Assembly: GCF_050003625.1 (NCBI RefSeq)
Contig: NC_134397.1
Span: 197,119,063 to 197,183,062, forward strand
Direction: 5' to 3'
Source: Haematobia irritans
Lineage: Eukaryota; Arthropoda; Insecta; Diptera; Muscidae
Length of the DNA stretch: 64,000 bases
The notes under the pieces are model-generated. The model was given only the letters and a program-made list of their open reading frames with translations. It ran no database searches and was not told the origin of the DNA. The position numbers and the translations under genes were made by a program. This document shows positions 31,668 through 43,778 of the stretch, piece by piece; the stretch's first letter is position 1, and each line of letters starts with the position of its first letter.

Positions 31668-32983
31668 AAAACAAGTAACATATAGACGGCCGTAAGTTCG
31701 GCCAGGCCGAATCTTATGCGTAGAAACTTCTACGCTGTTAGAAAAATATGTTTTTCATATGTTCCGATATAAACAAAATGTGTTTCGGGCACGATTTTAA
31801 ACCACAATATATTTAAGTGCGAACATGTAATGTTCCTAAACTAACACTAAATGTTTGGGATATCTATGTTAATATGTTAGAATATATTATGTTTGGGGCA
31901 TGAATTTTTCATAAAAATAATATGTGTGAATGTAAACATATATAAATTAACAAATTTCGAGTAAACATATATATGTTGTGATACTTTATTCAGAGAGCGA
32001 CAAAAAGAGAGTATAGAGAAAGAAATAGAGATGGAAACCGGGAGGGTTGACGAAAGATATCAACATAACAAAGCGAGAGAATGAAAAAAGAACAATTTCT
32101 GTGAAACCGCTTGTATGTTGTTTCGGAAAACTGTTTTATGATAAGGCTAAATATTTGATATGCTTAAGTCTAAATATTATTTAATTTGAATAAAGAGAAT
32201 AGACATTCGGAACCAAGAGAATAAACATTCGGAACCAAGAGAATAGACATTTGAAAAACAAACTGCATATGTTTTCGCCTTGAGAGCAGCATTATATACA
32301 TGTGTGAACATGTGTTTTGTTTATCATTTTGGCATTATGGGCACAATTTTTTTCTTGGTTCGTTAAAAGAAATCAGGGGTCTTCATAAAAATAACGAAAG
32401 GGCACTATACTGTTTTTAGAGTTGGGACAGTAAAATGAAATAAGGAGGAAATAGTGAAAAATTACACAGTAAAATGTAAAAAAACAAACTTTAGTTCCTC
32501 TTTATTAAAAAGTAGTCCACGAGGAGTTGACGGACACCATCAAATATAAAAGCGGGTATTAAGTTCGAGTTTTACAGCTAAAACAATTTAAAAAGTTTAT
32601 TTTCTTTAAAATGAATTATTAAAGAAAAATAAAAGGAATTTTAGAGCGATGGTGTTAAATGCTAGTAAAAAACTGTTCACTCCTAAATAAATTTATGTTT
32701 ATATTATAAAATTATGTATAAATGTTTATACTCGACTCCACATTCTTCTTTCGTTAGTTTTTGAATTCCTTCCAAATTTTAAAGTTTTGTACAAAAACAG
32801 TTTTTTATTAAAAAATTGTTATTTTTCCAATAAAAAATAATATTTTATCCAAAAATCAGTCAATTTCGTTTATATCAAGCACTGTTACTGACTATAAATC
32901 TTTAATAACACACATTTCGAAGTTTCATTTAAAAAAAATTAATATAGTATAAATATAAATGTGTAAATTAAAACAAAAAAATG

Positions 32984-33060
32984 TTCTGTCGGAGCAGGGA
33001 TTGAACCCACGACCCTTTGTATGCAAGGCAGACATGCTAACCACTGCTCCACGTGGCAAA
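32984..33060 (-). repeat. SINE tRNA-like head inside family F
   Basis: The minus strand reads AGTGGTTAGCATGTCTGCCT for the A-box side and GGGTTCAATCCCTGC for the B box. It matches the head of the window's main SINE but lacks the SINE body. It could be a truncated SINE insertion or a captured promoter. Confidence 0.65.
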
Positions 33061-33164
33061 CAAATGTATGTTTCTGTTAAATAATGTTATGTTTGCATGG
33101 GCTCGTGGGCGCTGCAAACTATGCTATATAAATGTAACTTAAAACGATAATTATCTTCTGGTGA

Positions 33165-33250
33165 CTATAACAGCTACGTAGCCCAGTGGATAGTGTGTTG
33201 GCTTACAAACTGTATAGTCCTCGGTTCGATTCTCCGTGCAGACGAAAGGT
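33165..33250 (+). repeat. tRNA-like module with A and B boxes inside family F
   Basis: The A box TAGCCCAGTGG (33179-33189) and B box GGTTCGATTCT (33223-33233) are at tRNA-like spacing. The flanking acceptor sequences do not pair, so it is not a tRNA gene. A decayed equivalent sits at the same relative place in 13498-14475 (near 13860-13905), both followed by AAAGGTAAAATT, so it is a standing part of family F and differs from the main SINE. Confidence 0.65.
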
Positions 33251-34642
33251 AAAATTTAAAAAAATTATAAAAGTGAATAATTTCTTCAACATTATTTGTA
33301 TTACAGAAAAAGGTGCCAATAACTAAAAAATTTCGTGGAAGTGAAAATTACGAGTATGTTAGGGAATGAGCACAATCGTGTTTGGGAAAAATTCTTCCAA
33401 GCATATAATATTTTTGGCTCAAAATGCTTCCAATCATATAATATGTTCACATAAAACAAACATATTAATGTTTCGGCAGTATGCAATAATATATGTGCTT
33501 CCTGCAAAATATGTTTGGAACATATGTTAAAGAAGCGATTTTTTTGAGGGTGTACGAAAGACTGTCATCCACAATCGAATTACTTGCGTTGTGGTAATTC
33601 TTACCGATGGCAAGGTATTTTAAAACTTCTTAACATCGTTTTCTAAATTGTGAGTTAGTCCATACGTAGAATATATTAGACAAAAAAAGTATGTATAGGT
33701 AAGTCCACAAATAATTACGAATCTATATGGACTTTTGCACGGTACGTAGATAGCCAGAATTGAAATATGGGGGTCGCTTATATGGGGGCTATATACAATT
33801 ATGAACTTGATATGGACCAATTTTTGTGTGATTGGGGATCGATTTACCTGAGGGCTACATATAAATATAGACTGATATGGACCTAGTTAGGCATGGTTGT
33901 CAACGGCCATATACAAGCACAATGTACCAAATTTCAACTGACTTGTATGAAATTTGCTCCTCCAAGAAGCTCCAAAACCAAATCTCATGATCGGTTTATA
34001 TGGGGGCTGTATATGATTATGGACTGATATGGACCACTTTTGGCATGGTTGTTAAATATCATATACTAACACCACGTACCAAATTTCAACCAGATCGGAT
34101 GAATTTTGCTTCTCCAAAAGGCACAGAGGTCAAATCTGGGGATCGGTTTATATGGGGGCTATATATAATTATGGACTGATATTAACCAATTCCTGCATGG
34201 TTGTTGGATACCATATACTAACATCACATACCAAATTTCAACCGAATCGGATGAATTTTGCTCTTCCAAGGGGCTCCGGAGATCAAATCAGGGGATCGGT
34301 TTATATGGGGGCTATATATAATTATAGACCGATTTCGACCAATTTTTTCATGGGTGTTTGAGGCCATATATTAACACCACGCTCCAAATTTCTACTGAAT
34401 CAGATGAATTTTGGTGTTCTAAGAGGCTCCGGAGGTCAAATCTGGGGATCGGTTTATATGGGGGCTATACGTAAAAGTGGATCGATAGGCCCATTTGCGA
34501 TACCATCCGACCTACCTCAATAACAACTACTTTTGCCAAGTTTCAAGTCGATAGCTTGTTTCGTACGGAAGTTATCGTGATTTCAACAGACGGACGGACG
34601 ACCGGACATGCTTAAATCGACTCAGAATTTCAGCATGACCCA

Positions 34643-34644
<2 letters not shown>

Positions 34645-34737
<93 letters not shown>
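34645..34737. repeat. (AT)n microsatellite, about 93 bp
   Basis: Uninterrupted alternating AT grows from the CAGAATATATATACTTTA site found in every family A 5' region, where other copies have only four or five AT units. Confidence 0.95.
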
Positions 34738-34738
<1 letters not shown>

Positions 34739-34821
34739 TTTAGAGCAATATATCGATGTGTTACAAATGGAATGACAAAGTTAATATACCCCAATCCTTT
34801 GGTGGAGGGTATAAAAAAATT

Positions 34822-35163
34822 TTAAACCAATGATTCGAAATCCTCAAAATAAGTCTTAGACTATTTTTGAAGCATTTTTATCTTAAATCTAAAGATTTTA
34901 TGTTTCAGTTACTTTAAGGAGGATTTCGTTAAATGAAAAATATTTTTCTTTACTTTAAGGATTTAATGGAAATTTAACACAAATTTCCAAAATCTGTGTC
35001 CTATATTTAATAAAAACATTTTTTGAACCAAAGTTTATAAAATGTTGTTTAATTCAAATTTCATTATTTTAAAGATATTTGTCCTGAATATTGTTTTAAT
35101 TTCGTGTCCTAAAATGTATGTTGCGTAATCTTTAATTCCACTTATATATATTTTTTCAGTGTG
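34822..35163. repeat. AT-rich dispersed repeat, MITE-like right end
   Basis: It aligns with 9270-9468 and ends TTTTTTCAGTGTG, like the CACTGAAAA MITEs. The left boundary is unclear because it abuts family A. Confidence 0.5.
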
Positions 35164-36691
35164 GAGAGTATGAAAATATAGCGCTTTACTTTGTTTCGTT
35201 AAATATCAGCCACCCTGTATTAGTTCAATATTTTTTAGTGTGTAATTCATTGAGAAATCCTAATACTACATTGAGAACGATAAAACAGGGCTATTGTTGG
35301 TCAGATTCGACGCTGAATTGAAGGAAAAGTTATATTATCCCAATATACCGTACTGTTTCAAACCTACCGCTCCTCTTAATATTGGTCGAATTGGTTTACG
35401 ACGTGCTGCCCCAATCACTATTTAGTCCCTTGGGAATTATTTCTGTTTCTAAACAAAGTCACTCGATGGGTACAAATATCAAGCGATTGAGGAGGCTATT
35501 TCTGCCACGCAGGCAGACGGATTAAAAAATTTGTACCATCTCTCATCCAAATGAATCGAGTTAAAGAGACACTATGTTGGGAAACAAGTCACTACGTTTT
35601 TAAAATGTTTTTAATGTTAAAACAAATTTAAGACAATTTCCTTAATTTTGAAGAAATTTTCACAATTACTAAAGATAAGTTGACCTTAGTCAAACAACAT
35701 TTTCTTTTATATTAAGATACCTATTTTTAAGTCGAATCTTATCTTAATCTTAATTATAAGGACAAAACGGCTTTATAAAGAAGTTTATCGTCTTATGGAA
35801 AAGGAAAAACCATTTTATCTGGGAAATGTGTCTTCTATGCTAAGCAGAAAACGCATTCTTATTTGAAGTGCATGAAATTCTTGATCGCACGTAAGTACAT
35901 CCTTGGTAAGTACATCCTTGGCCCACTTTCGTGGATTGAAAGTCACCATCGTTCCTAATAAGCTTCTTTGCTGAACAAGAAATTTCAAGAAAAAAAATCG
36001 CTATGTGTTGTCATGCATAGTTTGACATGCAATTCAGATACGACTGTAAAAAGGTGGACCCTAATCATTGGCAAAAGAACACATTCAAGTCTAACACCCA
36101 ATTATTTTACTTGTACCACTGTACCAAGTAATCTTGCACACTTTGGCAGCGTCTAATGTGAAATATGAAAAATGCGTTTAATTACAATTTTAGATTTAAT
36201 TTTCCACTACTCCACGACTGGCCGCAAGCCCAATGAGTAATGAGCGATCTGGTAGCCAATTAAGATACATAAGTGCTCCCATATATGACCACAAAAGTGC
36301 TAATTGGTCGTCTGTCTACCTTATGGAAAATGAATTACGTGAACTTGTCTTGAAAATGAATTGCTGGAGACATAACAATTTTAAGAGTTCCATTTGTATC
36401 GTGGAAGAATTTCAATTCTCATTCAATCTGTCTGTCTGTCTGTCTGTCTCAATTCATTATGGTTAGGTATTATCACGCTTTCGAACATGGTCATTATGGG
36501 TATGCCCAAATGAATGTATGTACATAGAGATACATCGATAATCGACCATATTTCATAGATGTCTTATCGCAGGCAGGAAGTTAAGTAATGCATATTTTTG
36601 GAAGTTGGCGGTGTAGATATGTCTTTAAAAATTAAAGAATATGTGAGAAAGGATTGCAATTTTGGAAAATAATGGGAAAATGCTTAAAGTT
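35164..36691. other. Mostly unrecognised sequence; AT-rich MITE piece at 35630-35892
   Basis: 35630-35892 resembles the CACTGAAAAAAA MITE interior (TTTTTAAGTCGAATCTTA, GAAATGTGTCTTCTATGC). Short forward frames at 35968-36156 and 36233-36466 have no recognisable domain; the latter includes a CTGT run at 36427-36449. No gene call can be supported. Confidence 0.4.
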
Positions 36692-38085
36692 ACTATAATC
36701 CCCACCATAAGATGGGGATATATCAACTTTGTCATTCCGTTTGTAACACATCGAAATATTGTTCGAAAACCCCATAAAGTATATAAATTCTGGGTCATCG
36801 TGAAATTCTGAGTCGATCTAATCATGTCCGTCCGTCTGTTGAAATCACGCTAACTTCCGAACGAAATAAGCTATCGACTTGCAACTTGCAAGTAGTTGTT
36901 GTTGATGTAGGTCGGACGGTATTGCAAATGGACCATATTGGACAACTTTTACGTATAGCCCCCATATAAACCGACCCCCAGATTTGAACTCCACAGCCTC
37001 TTAGAGAAGCAAATTTCATCCGATCCGGTTGAAATTTGGTTCGTGGTACTATATGGTCTCCAACAACTATGCATTGGTCCATATCGGTCCATAATTATAT
37101 ATAGCCCCCATATAAACCGACCCCCAGATTTAGCTTGCGCAGCCTGTTGAAATAACTTTGTATGATAATTCTGTATTACAGCACAATTAATTTTAACATA
37201 GTAGGTTTGCTACATTTGCTTTATATTCAAACATTTAAATATTTTTAATTTCAAATGTCATTAAATAAAAACAAATTTCCATTGCTTAAATTATTTGTCT
37301 CAATAGAGCCTCTTAGAGAAGCAAATTTCACCCGATCCGGTTGAAATTTGGTACGTGGTGTTAGTATCTAACAACTATGCAAAAATTTGTCCATATCGGT
37401 TCATAATGATATATATCCCCCATAGGTTAGGTTATGTTAGGTGGCAGCCCAAAGTATCATGCTCACTTAGACTATTCAGTCCATTGTGATACCACATTGG
37501 TGAACTTCTCTCTTATCACTGAGTGCTGCCCGATTCGATGTTAAGCTCAATGACAAGGGACCTCCTTTTTATAGCCGAGTCCGAACGGCGTTCCACATTG
37601 CAGTGAAACCACTTAGAGATGCTTTGAAACCCTCAGAAATGTCACCAGCATTACTGAGGTGGGATAATCCACCGCTGAAAAACTTTTTGGTGTTCGGTCG
37701 AAGCAGGAATAGAACCCACGACCCTGGTATGCAAGGCGGGCATGCTAACCATTGCACCACGGTTGCTCCTAGCCCCCATATAAATCGATCCCCAGATTTG
37801 AACTACGGAACTTGTTGGAAGAGCACAATCCATCTGATCCGGTTGAAATTTGGTGCGTGGTGTTAGTATATGGCCGCTAACAACCATGCCAAAATTGGTC
37901 CATATAGCTAAAAATAATCTACCAAAATTTTATTTTTATTTTTATTTCTCTACAAAATTTTGTCAAAATTTTATTCCTATAGAAAATTTTGTCAAAATTT
38001 TATTTCTATAGGAAATTTTGTCAAAATTTTATTCCCATAGAAAATTTTGTCAAACTGAATAATACACGTATTTAATCGGCCTTTT
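36692..38085 (+). mobile_element. Family A HINE-like element with SINE and a further insertion, 3' end lost
   Basis: The degraded hairpin ATAATCCCCACCATAAGATG-GGGATATA leads into the CGTCCGTCTGTTGAAATCAC block and monomers. A 160-bp stretch at about 37145-37305 interrupts a monomer, a SINE lies at 37425-37769, and minisatellite copies at 37919-38053 follow. It stops at AATACACGTATTTAATCGGC, where the family D element begins. Confidence 0.75.
37425..37769 (-). mobile_element. tRNA-derived SINE, minus strand, near full length
   Basis: It begins with the reverse of a short tail (GGTTAGGTTATGTTAGGTGG) and ends at the head (GCAAGGCGGGCATGCTAACC, ATTGCACCACGGTTGCTCC). Flanks TATCCCCCATA and TAGCCCCCATA agree at 10 of 11 positions, a good target duplication. 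The B-box side reads AGGAATAGAACCCACGACC. Confidence 0.85.
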
Positions 38086-38621
38086 TATACCCTCCGCCAC
38101 ACTGTGGAACAGGGTATTATAAGTTAGTGCATATGTTTGCAACACCCAGAAGGAGACGATATAGACACATGGTGTCTTTGGCAAAAATGCTCAGGGTGGG
38201 CGCCTGAGTCGATATAGCCATGTCCGTCTGTCCGTGAACACATTTTTGTAATCAAAGTCTAGGTTGCAGTTTTAGTCCAATCGACTTTAAATTTGGCACA
38301 AGTATGTGTTTTGGCTCAGAATGGAACCCTATTTATTTTGGAAGATATCGGTTCAAATTTAGATATAGCTCCCATATATATATATTTCACCCGATATGGA
38401 CTTATATGGCCCCAGAAGCCAGAGTTTTACCCTAATTTGCTTAACATTTTGCACAAGAGAACAATTAATATTATAGTCAAGTGTGCCACATTTTATTGAA
38501 ATCGGTTCAAATTTAGATATAGCTCCCATATATATCTTTCCCGATATAGACTAATACGGTCCCAGAAGCCAGAGTTTTACCCCAATTTGGTTGAAATTTT
38601 GCACTAGGAGTACAATTAGTA

Positions 38622-40491
38622 ATGTGCGTGAAGATAAATTGTAAATTTAACTAGTCGAGACACAAACCAGGTAGTTTTTGCCTGCGCACCTAATGGGTTA
38701 ATTACAATTTGGGGAGATAAAATATTTAATGAAATTCAGCACTTTCCAACATATTTGCGCAAAATATTTTGGTATTAAACGAAAGATCTTGACAAGTACT
38801 ATAAATGCAAGTTGTTGTCATGTTCGAAAGCGTCCCATAAATATTAGTTTTGCAGCTATATTTTAAAAGTCAGTTTGTCCAACTTGAAATAAAGTTAAAC
38901 TACGCCCACTGTGCAATACCTGCTCTAGATTTTTTGGTATCAAATGAAAGCTCTTGACGAGTACTATAAACGCAAGTGGTTGGCATGTTCGAAAGCATCA
39001 TAAAAATATCGATTTTTATCAAAAAAAAATTACTTTTTTAGAATTTCAAAAAAAGTGCACATTGGCCCACTGTGCAACACCTGCTCTACAGTGTTTGGTA
39101 TCAAATGAAAACTCTTGATGAGTACTATAAATGCAAGTGGTTTTTATTTTCGAAAGTTTCCCAAAAAAAATTGTTTTAAGCAAAAGTAAAATTAATTTGC
39201 GAAATTTTAGAAAATATCGCACCAGCGCCCACTGTGCAAAACCTGCTCTAGATTTTTTGGTATCAAATGAAAGCTCTTGACGAGTACTATAAACGCAAGT
39301 TGTTGTTATATTCGAAAGCATCACAGAAATATCGATTTTTATCAAAAAGAAACTTAGTTTGCACGAAGTTACAATATAGGACACCCGTGCCCACTGTGCA
39401 AAACCTGCTCTAGATTTTTTGGTATCAAATGAAAGTTCTTGACGAGTACTACAAATGCAAGTAGTTTTTATTTTCTAAAACATCCCAGAAATGTAGGTTT
39501 TTGTTAATTTTTTTTAAATTTAATCGCCACAATTTGAAATAAAACTGAAATGCGCCCACTGTGCAATACCTGCTCTAGATTTTTTGGTATCAAGTGAAAG
39601 CTCTTGATGAGTACTATAAATCCAAGTGGTTGTTATATTCGAAAGCATCATAAAAATATCGATTTTTATAAAAAAGAAAATTACTTTTTTAGAATTTCAA
39701 AAAAAGTGCACATTGGCCCACTGTGCAACACCTGCTCTACAGTGTTTGGTATCAAATGAAAACTCTTGATGAGTACTATAAATGCAAGTGGTTTTTATTT
39801 TCGAAAGTTTCCCAAAAAAAAATTGTTTTAAGCAAAAGTAAAATTAATTTGCGAAATTTTAGAAAATATCGCACCAGCGCCCACTGTGCAAAACCTGCTC
39901 TAGATTTTTTGGTATCAAATGAAAGCTCTTGACGAGTACTATAAACGCAAGTTGTTGTTATATTCGAAAGCATCACAGAAATATCGATTTTTATCAAAAA
40001 GAAACTTAGTTTGCACGAAGTTACAATATAGGACACCCGTGCCCACTGTGCAAAACCTGCTCTAGATTTTTTGGTATCAAATGAAAGCTCTTGACGAGTA
40101 CTACAAATGCAAGTAGTTTTTATTTTCTAAAACATCCCAGAAATGTAGGTTTTTGTTAATTTTTTTTAAATTTAATCGCCACAATTTGAAATAAAACTGA
40201 AATGATAGAGCAGGTATTGCACAGTGGGCGTAGTTTAACTTTATTTCAAGTTGGACAAACTGACTTTTAAATATAGCTGCAAAACTAATATTTATGGGAC
40301 GCTTTCGAACATGACAACAACTTGCATTTATAGTACTTGTCAAGATCTTTCGTTTAATACCAAAATATTTTGCGCAAATTTCATTAAATATTTTATCTCC
40401 TCAAATTGTAATTAACCCATTAGGTGCGCAGGCAAAAACTACCTGGTTTGTGTCTCGACTAGTTAAATTTACAATTTATCTTCACGCACAT
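38622..40491. mobile_element. Foldback (FB/Mutator-like) transposon with 9-bp target duplication
   Basis: The direct repeat CAATTAGTA (38613-38621 and 40492-40500) flanks a 1870-bp element. Its arms, 38622-38927 and 40206-40491, are inverted and almost identical except for a 17-bp extra segment in the left arm (38737-38760 region). Between them lies a tandem satellite. It has no transposase. Drosophila FB elements, also flanked by 9-bp duplications and related to Mutator-type transposons, have this plan (established knowledge); homology to FB itself is not shown. Confidence 0.85.
38904..40204. repeat. Satellite core with higher-order repeat, 8 monomers of about 162 bp
   Basis: Monomers start with GCCCACTGTGCAA at 38904, 39065, 39227, 39389, 39553, 39716, 39879 and 40041. 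Each carries TGGTATCAAATGAAAGCTCT-TGACGAGTACTATAAA. Monomers 2-4 and 6-8 are near identical pairwise at a distance of 651-652 bp, so the array is two copies of a four-monomer block. The same GCCCACTGTGCAATACCTGC ends both inverted arms. Confidence 0.9.
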
Positions 40492-41303
40492 CAATTAGTA
40501 GTGTAGTCAAGATGCCTAATTTTATTAAAATCGGTTCAGATTTTGATACAGCTCCCATATATATCGTTCGCCCTATTTACGCTCATATGACCACAGTGGT
40601 CAACCTTTTACTCCGATTTAATTGAAATTTTTCACAGGAGGTAAAATTAGCATTGTAGCTATGCGTTTGGTTGAAATCGATTCAGATTTAGATATAGCTC
40701 CCATATATAGCTTTCGCCCGATTTACACTCATATAACCACAGAGGCAATTTTTTTGCTCCGATTTAGTTGAAATTTTGCACAGGAGTAGTAGGGAGTAGC
40801 ATTGTAGCTATGCGTGCCAAATTTGGTTGAAATCGGATCAGATTTAGATATAGCTCTCACATATATGTTTTTCTGATTTCCACAAAAATTGTCAAAATAA
40901 CAACATTTTCCTTGTAAAATCGCCAATGCTTAGTCGAAAAGTTGTAAAAATGACTCTAAACTTCTAATACATATATATCGAGCGATAAATCATAAATAAA
41001 CTTTTGCGAAGTTTCCTTAAAATTGCTTCAGATTTAAATGTTTCCCATATTTTTTACTAACATTGTGTTCCACCCTAGTGCATTAGCCGACTTAAATTTT
41101 GAGTCCATAGATTTTGTAGAAGTCTATCAAATTCTGTCCAGATCGAGTGATATTTAAATGTATGTATTTGGGACAAACCTTTACATATAGCCCCAAACCC
41201 ATTTGACGGATGTGATATGGTATCGAAAATTTAGATCTACAAAGTGGTGCAGGGTATAATATAGTCGGCCCCGTCCGACTTTAGACTTTCCTTACTTGTT
41301 TTG

Positions 41304-41479
41304 TTTAATATATACCCCGTATGGACTAACTTACAATTTAGAAGACGGTGTTAAGAAGTTCTAGGATACCTTGCCATCGGCAAGTGTTACCGCAAACCAA
41401 TTAATTCGATTATGGATGACAGTCTTTATTAGTACATAAGATTCGGCCTGACCGAACTTACGGCCGTATATACTTGTTT
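41304..41479 (+). repeat. Family A 3' end fragment
   Basis: TTTAATATATACCCCGTATG to hairpin TTCGGCCTGACCGAA and ACTTGTTT, with an internal deletion before AGTACATAAGATTCGG. It follows directly on the 3' end of family D, like the arrangement at 28326. Confidence 0.75.
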
Positions 41480-41690
41480 AGTACACCAATCGTCTTAGAA
41501 TTAAATTCTGAGCGATGGCCGTCTGTCTGTTGATGCAGTTTTGTGTGCAAAGTCCAGCTGGCAGTTTTAGTCGGATAAAGACGGGACAAAGACGATCCCT
41601 ATTGATTTTGGAAAAATCGGTTCAGATATAGATATATCTGCCATATATATTCATAACCGATATGATTATAAATAACGTATTTAGCAACAG
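41480..41690 (+). repeat. Family D-like 5' region fragment
   Basis: GATGGCCGTCTGTCTGTTGA, CAGTTTTAGTC and GGTTCAGATATAGATATATC parallel 38215-38360. No hairpin or terminal sequence is left. Confidence 0.5.
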
Positions 41691-42563
41691 ATCTTCTTTA
41701 AATTTCGTACATTTCAGTCTTTTGTGAGTCTCGTAAATTTTGCAGAATATCAGTCAATTTTTTTATTGATTTCCTATAATTTTGTTTTTGCAACAATTAA
41801 GGCAATATCACTTAAACGGGCAAACAGCGTATTTTCTAAGACTTGCCCAAAATAACGTTATCACAAGCGGAAAAATGGAAAGAGGACCCATGATGTATTC
41901 AACAAAAATATTTGTGCAGACAATTCCATTTTTTGTAAAGAACCCCCAAAAAAGGCTTTCGGCGGCTATCCCAGTTACTAAAAGTAATAGTGACGCCAGC
42001 CTCTTACTTCGGCCTACCCTTTATTGATTAAGCCTAGTTTGGTGAACAATTCTCACCTTTCAGTTCATTAAGATGGGTGTACGTACCTCTGTCGCAAGTG
42101 GGTTGGTGTTGTGTGGCACCATAAAACTCCTAAAAATAAATTACCATATCAGTGACATGTTGGTCCAAATGAATGTCATAATTTTCGGATATGTCATGAT
42201 ACAACCAGCATCAATGGAGTTTTCAATTGTTGGCTGGCACGACTCCAATCATCTATGACAGCTCGTTTATTTTTCGCACACAAAAGGCGTATTTCTTAGG
42301 TTCGATTGAATTCATTTCAAAAATTTAACATTTCGACATGGCTACGAATGACCTTTTTATGTCAATAATTAATTTATTAATTTACATCAACAATAACAAT
42401 AACAATACTACTAAAACTACCAACAAGAAAAATAATTGTTCAAACAGAAAAAGCCGTGAACAGACAAAATTGGTGAATTGGTCTGTAACCAAGATGCAAT
42501 TGTTTTTCCACTTCATTCTGACTCGCCCAGAGAACACCCACCTTTCAAGGCGAAATAAAAAAA
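41691..42563. other. No recognised gene
   Basis: Forward frames at 41782-42027, 42073-42258 and 42338-42733 show no known domain; the last contains an Asn/Thr run and runs into a family A element. No transposon ends were seen. Confidence 0.4.
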
Positions 42564-43140
42564 AAACAAGTATATACGGCCGTAAGTTCGGCCAGGCCGA
42601 AGCTTATGTACCCTCCATCATGGATTGCGTAGAAACTTCATCTAAACACTGCCATCCACAATCGAATTACTTAAGTTGCGGTAACGCTTGCCGATGGCAA
42701 GGTATCTTGAAACCTCCTAACACCATATTCTAAATTGTATGTAAGTCCATACGTGGTATATATTAAATCAAAAAAGATCGATCCAATACGTATATAATTC
42801 AGTTTGACAAAGTAGACATAAAATTTTGACAAAATTTTCTACAGAAATAAAATTTTAACAAAATTTTCTATAGAAATAAAATTTTCACAAAATGTTCTAT
42901 AGAAATAAAATCTTGGTAGATTATTTTTGGCTCGAGTGGCAACCAGGGATACGGAGCGGTCCATTTTTTTCGCTCCGCTCCGCTCCCGCTCCGGAGAAAA
43001 AAAAACCGCTCCGCTCCTCGCTCCGCTCCGAGAAAAAAAAAATCGCTCCGCTCCGCTCCACGCTCCGCTCCGCTCCTCTTCGAGAAAATTATAGTACAAA
43101 CATTGTATTATTTGTTCAATTGAGTTTTATTTTATTTAGA

Positions 43141-43770
43141 AAAATCGGGCGGTACATATATGGGAGCTATAGCTAAATCTGAACCGATTTCGATGATTTT
43201 TTGCACATATAGTTAGTGCTATAGAAGATTACATTTCGCCAACTTTGAGTAAGATCGGTTGATAATAAGGGTTTTATGACCTAATTTGACAAAATCGGGC
43301 GATACATATATATGGGACCTATATCTAAATCTGAACCGATTTCGATGAATTTTTCAGACCTAAAGGGTGATACAGAAGATTATTTTGTGCTAAATTTGAC
43401 GACGATCGGTTAGTAAAAAAAGTGCAACGTGACCCCATTTGTCGAAATCGGGCAATACATATATATGGGAGCTATATCTAAATTTGATCCGATTTCTTCC
43501 AAATTCAGTAACGTTCGTTCTTGTGCCCAAAAAAACTCCCTGTACCAAATTTCATCAAAATCGGTTAATAATTGCGACCGAAATCCTGTAAACAACAAAT
43601 ACATGGACAGACGGACGGACGGACGGACGCCAAGCGCTAGATCGACTCAGGAGGTGATTCTGAGTCGATCGGTATATATTTTATGGGGTCTAAAATCAAT
43701 ATTTCTGGTAGGCAAATTTTTTGGCAGATCAAACTTATTATACCCTAACCACTATGTGGTTTAGGGTATA
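43141..43770 (-). mobile_element. Family E HINE-like element, 5' part
   Basis: On the minus strand it starts at hairpin TATACCCTAAACCACATAGT-GGTTAGGGTATAA, followed by the CGTCCGTCCGTC run and three monomers with CCCATATATATGTATCGCCC. The 3' half is absent. It lies inside the GGAGCGG foldback element. Confidence 0.7.
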
Positions 43771-43778
43771 ATGACTTT

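Larger units (their letters stand above)
31734..33551. mobile_element. Large family F element with two tRNA-like modules
   Basis: The left outer sequence (GCTGTTAGAAAAATATGTTT) and right outer sequence (AAGCGATTTTTTTGAGGGTG) match the ends of 13498-14475. TAC occurs at both junctions (31731-31733 and 33552-33554), consistent with a TA or TAC duplication. The extra interior (31980-33140) includes AGAGAGTATAGAGAAAGAAA and a triplicated AACCAAGAGAATAGACATT-type motif at 32200-32250. Two tRNA-like segments are described separately. No open frame encodes a recognisable protein. Confidence 0.6.
31668..34813 (-). mobile_element. Family A HINE-like element split by a 1.8-kb family F element
   Basis: The 3' end on the minus strand (ACAAGTAACATATAGACGGC, hairpin TTCGGCCAGGCCGAA, then ATCTTATGCG) is separated by the F insertion from its continuation at 33555 (GAAAGACTGTCATCCACAAT). 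After that come monomers at 33780-34500, the GACGGACGG block, an (AT)n expansion and the 5' hairpin TATACCCCAATCCTTTGGTG-GAGGGTATA. The uninterrupted order is known from 28326-28529, which reads CTTCTACTAAAGACTGTCAT on the minus strand. Confidence 0.8.
38086..41303 (+). mobile_element. Full-length family D HINE-like element split by a foldback transposon
   Basis: The 5' hairpin ATACCCTCCGCCACACTGTG-GAACAGGGTAT starts it. Monomers with GGTTCAAATTTAGATATAGC-TCCCATATAT follow on both sides of the insertion at 38622-40491. The 3' end reads GTGGTGCAGGGTATAATATA, hairpin GTCGGCCCCGTCCGAC, ACTTGTTT. It links the 3' fragment at 4517 with a defined 5' end and shows that D has the same plan as A and B. 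Confidence 0.75.

Noticed and set aside
33175..33250. Functional tRNA gene
   Set aside because: The A and B boxes are good, but the acceptor arms do not pair and the module sits inside a repeated transposon.
41782..42258. Small host genes between family A copies
   Set aside because: The frames have no recognisable domain, splice structure or initiation context that would support a call.
42892..43176. Arg/Ser/Pro/Lys-rich frame RSAPAPEKKKPLRS here and at 46126-46376 as a nuclear protein
   Set aside because: It is the GGAGCGG iteron arm of a foldback element read in frame, in both arms and on both strands.
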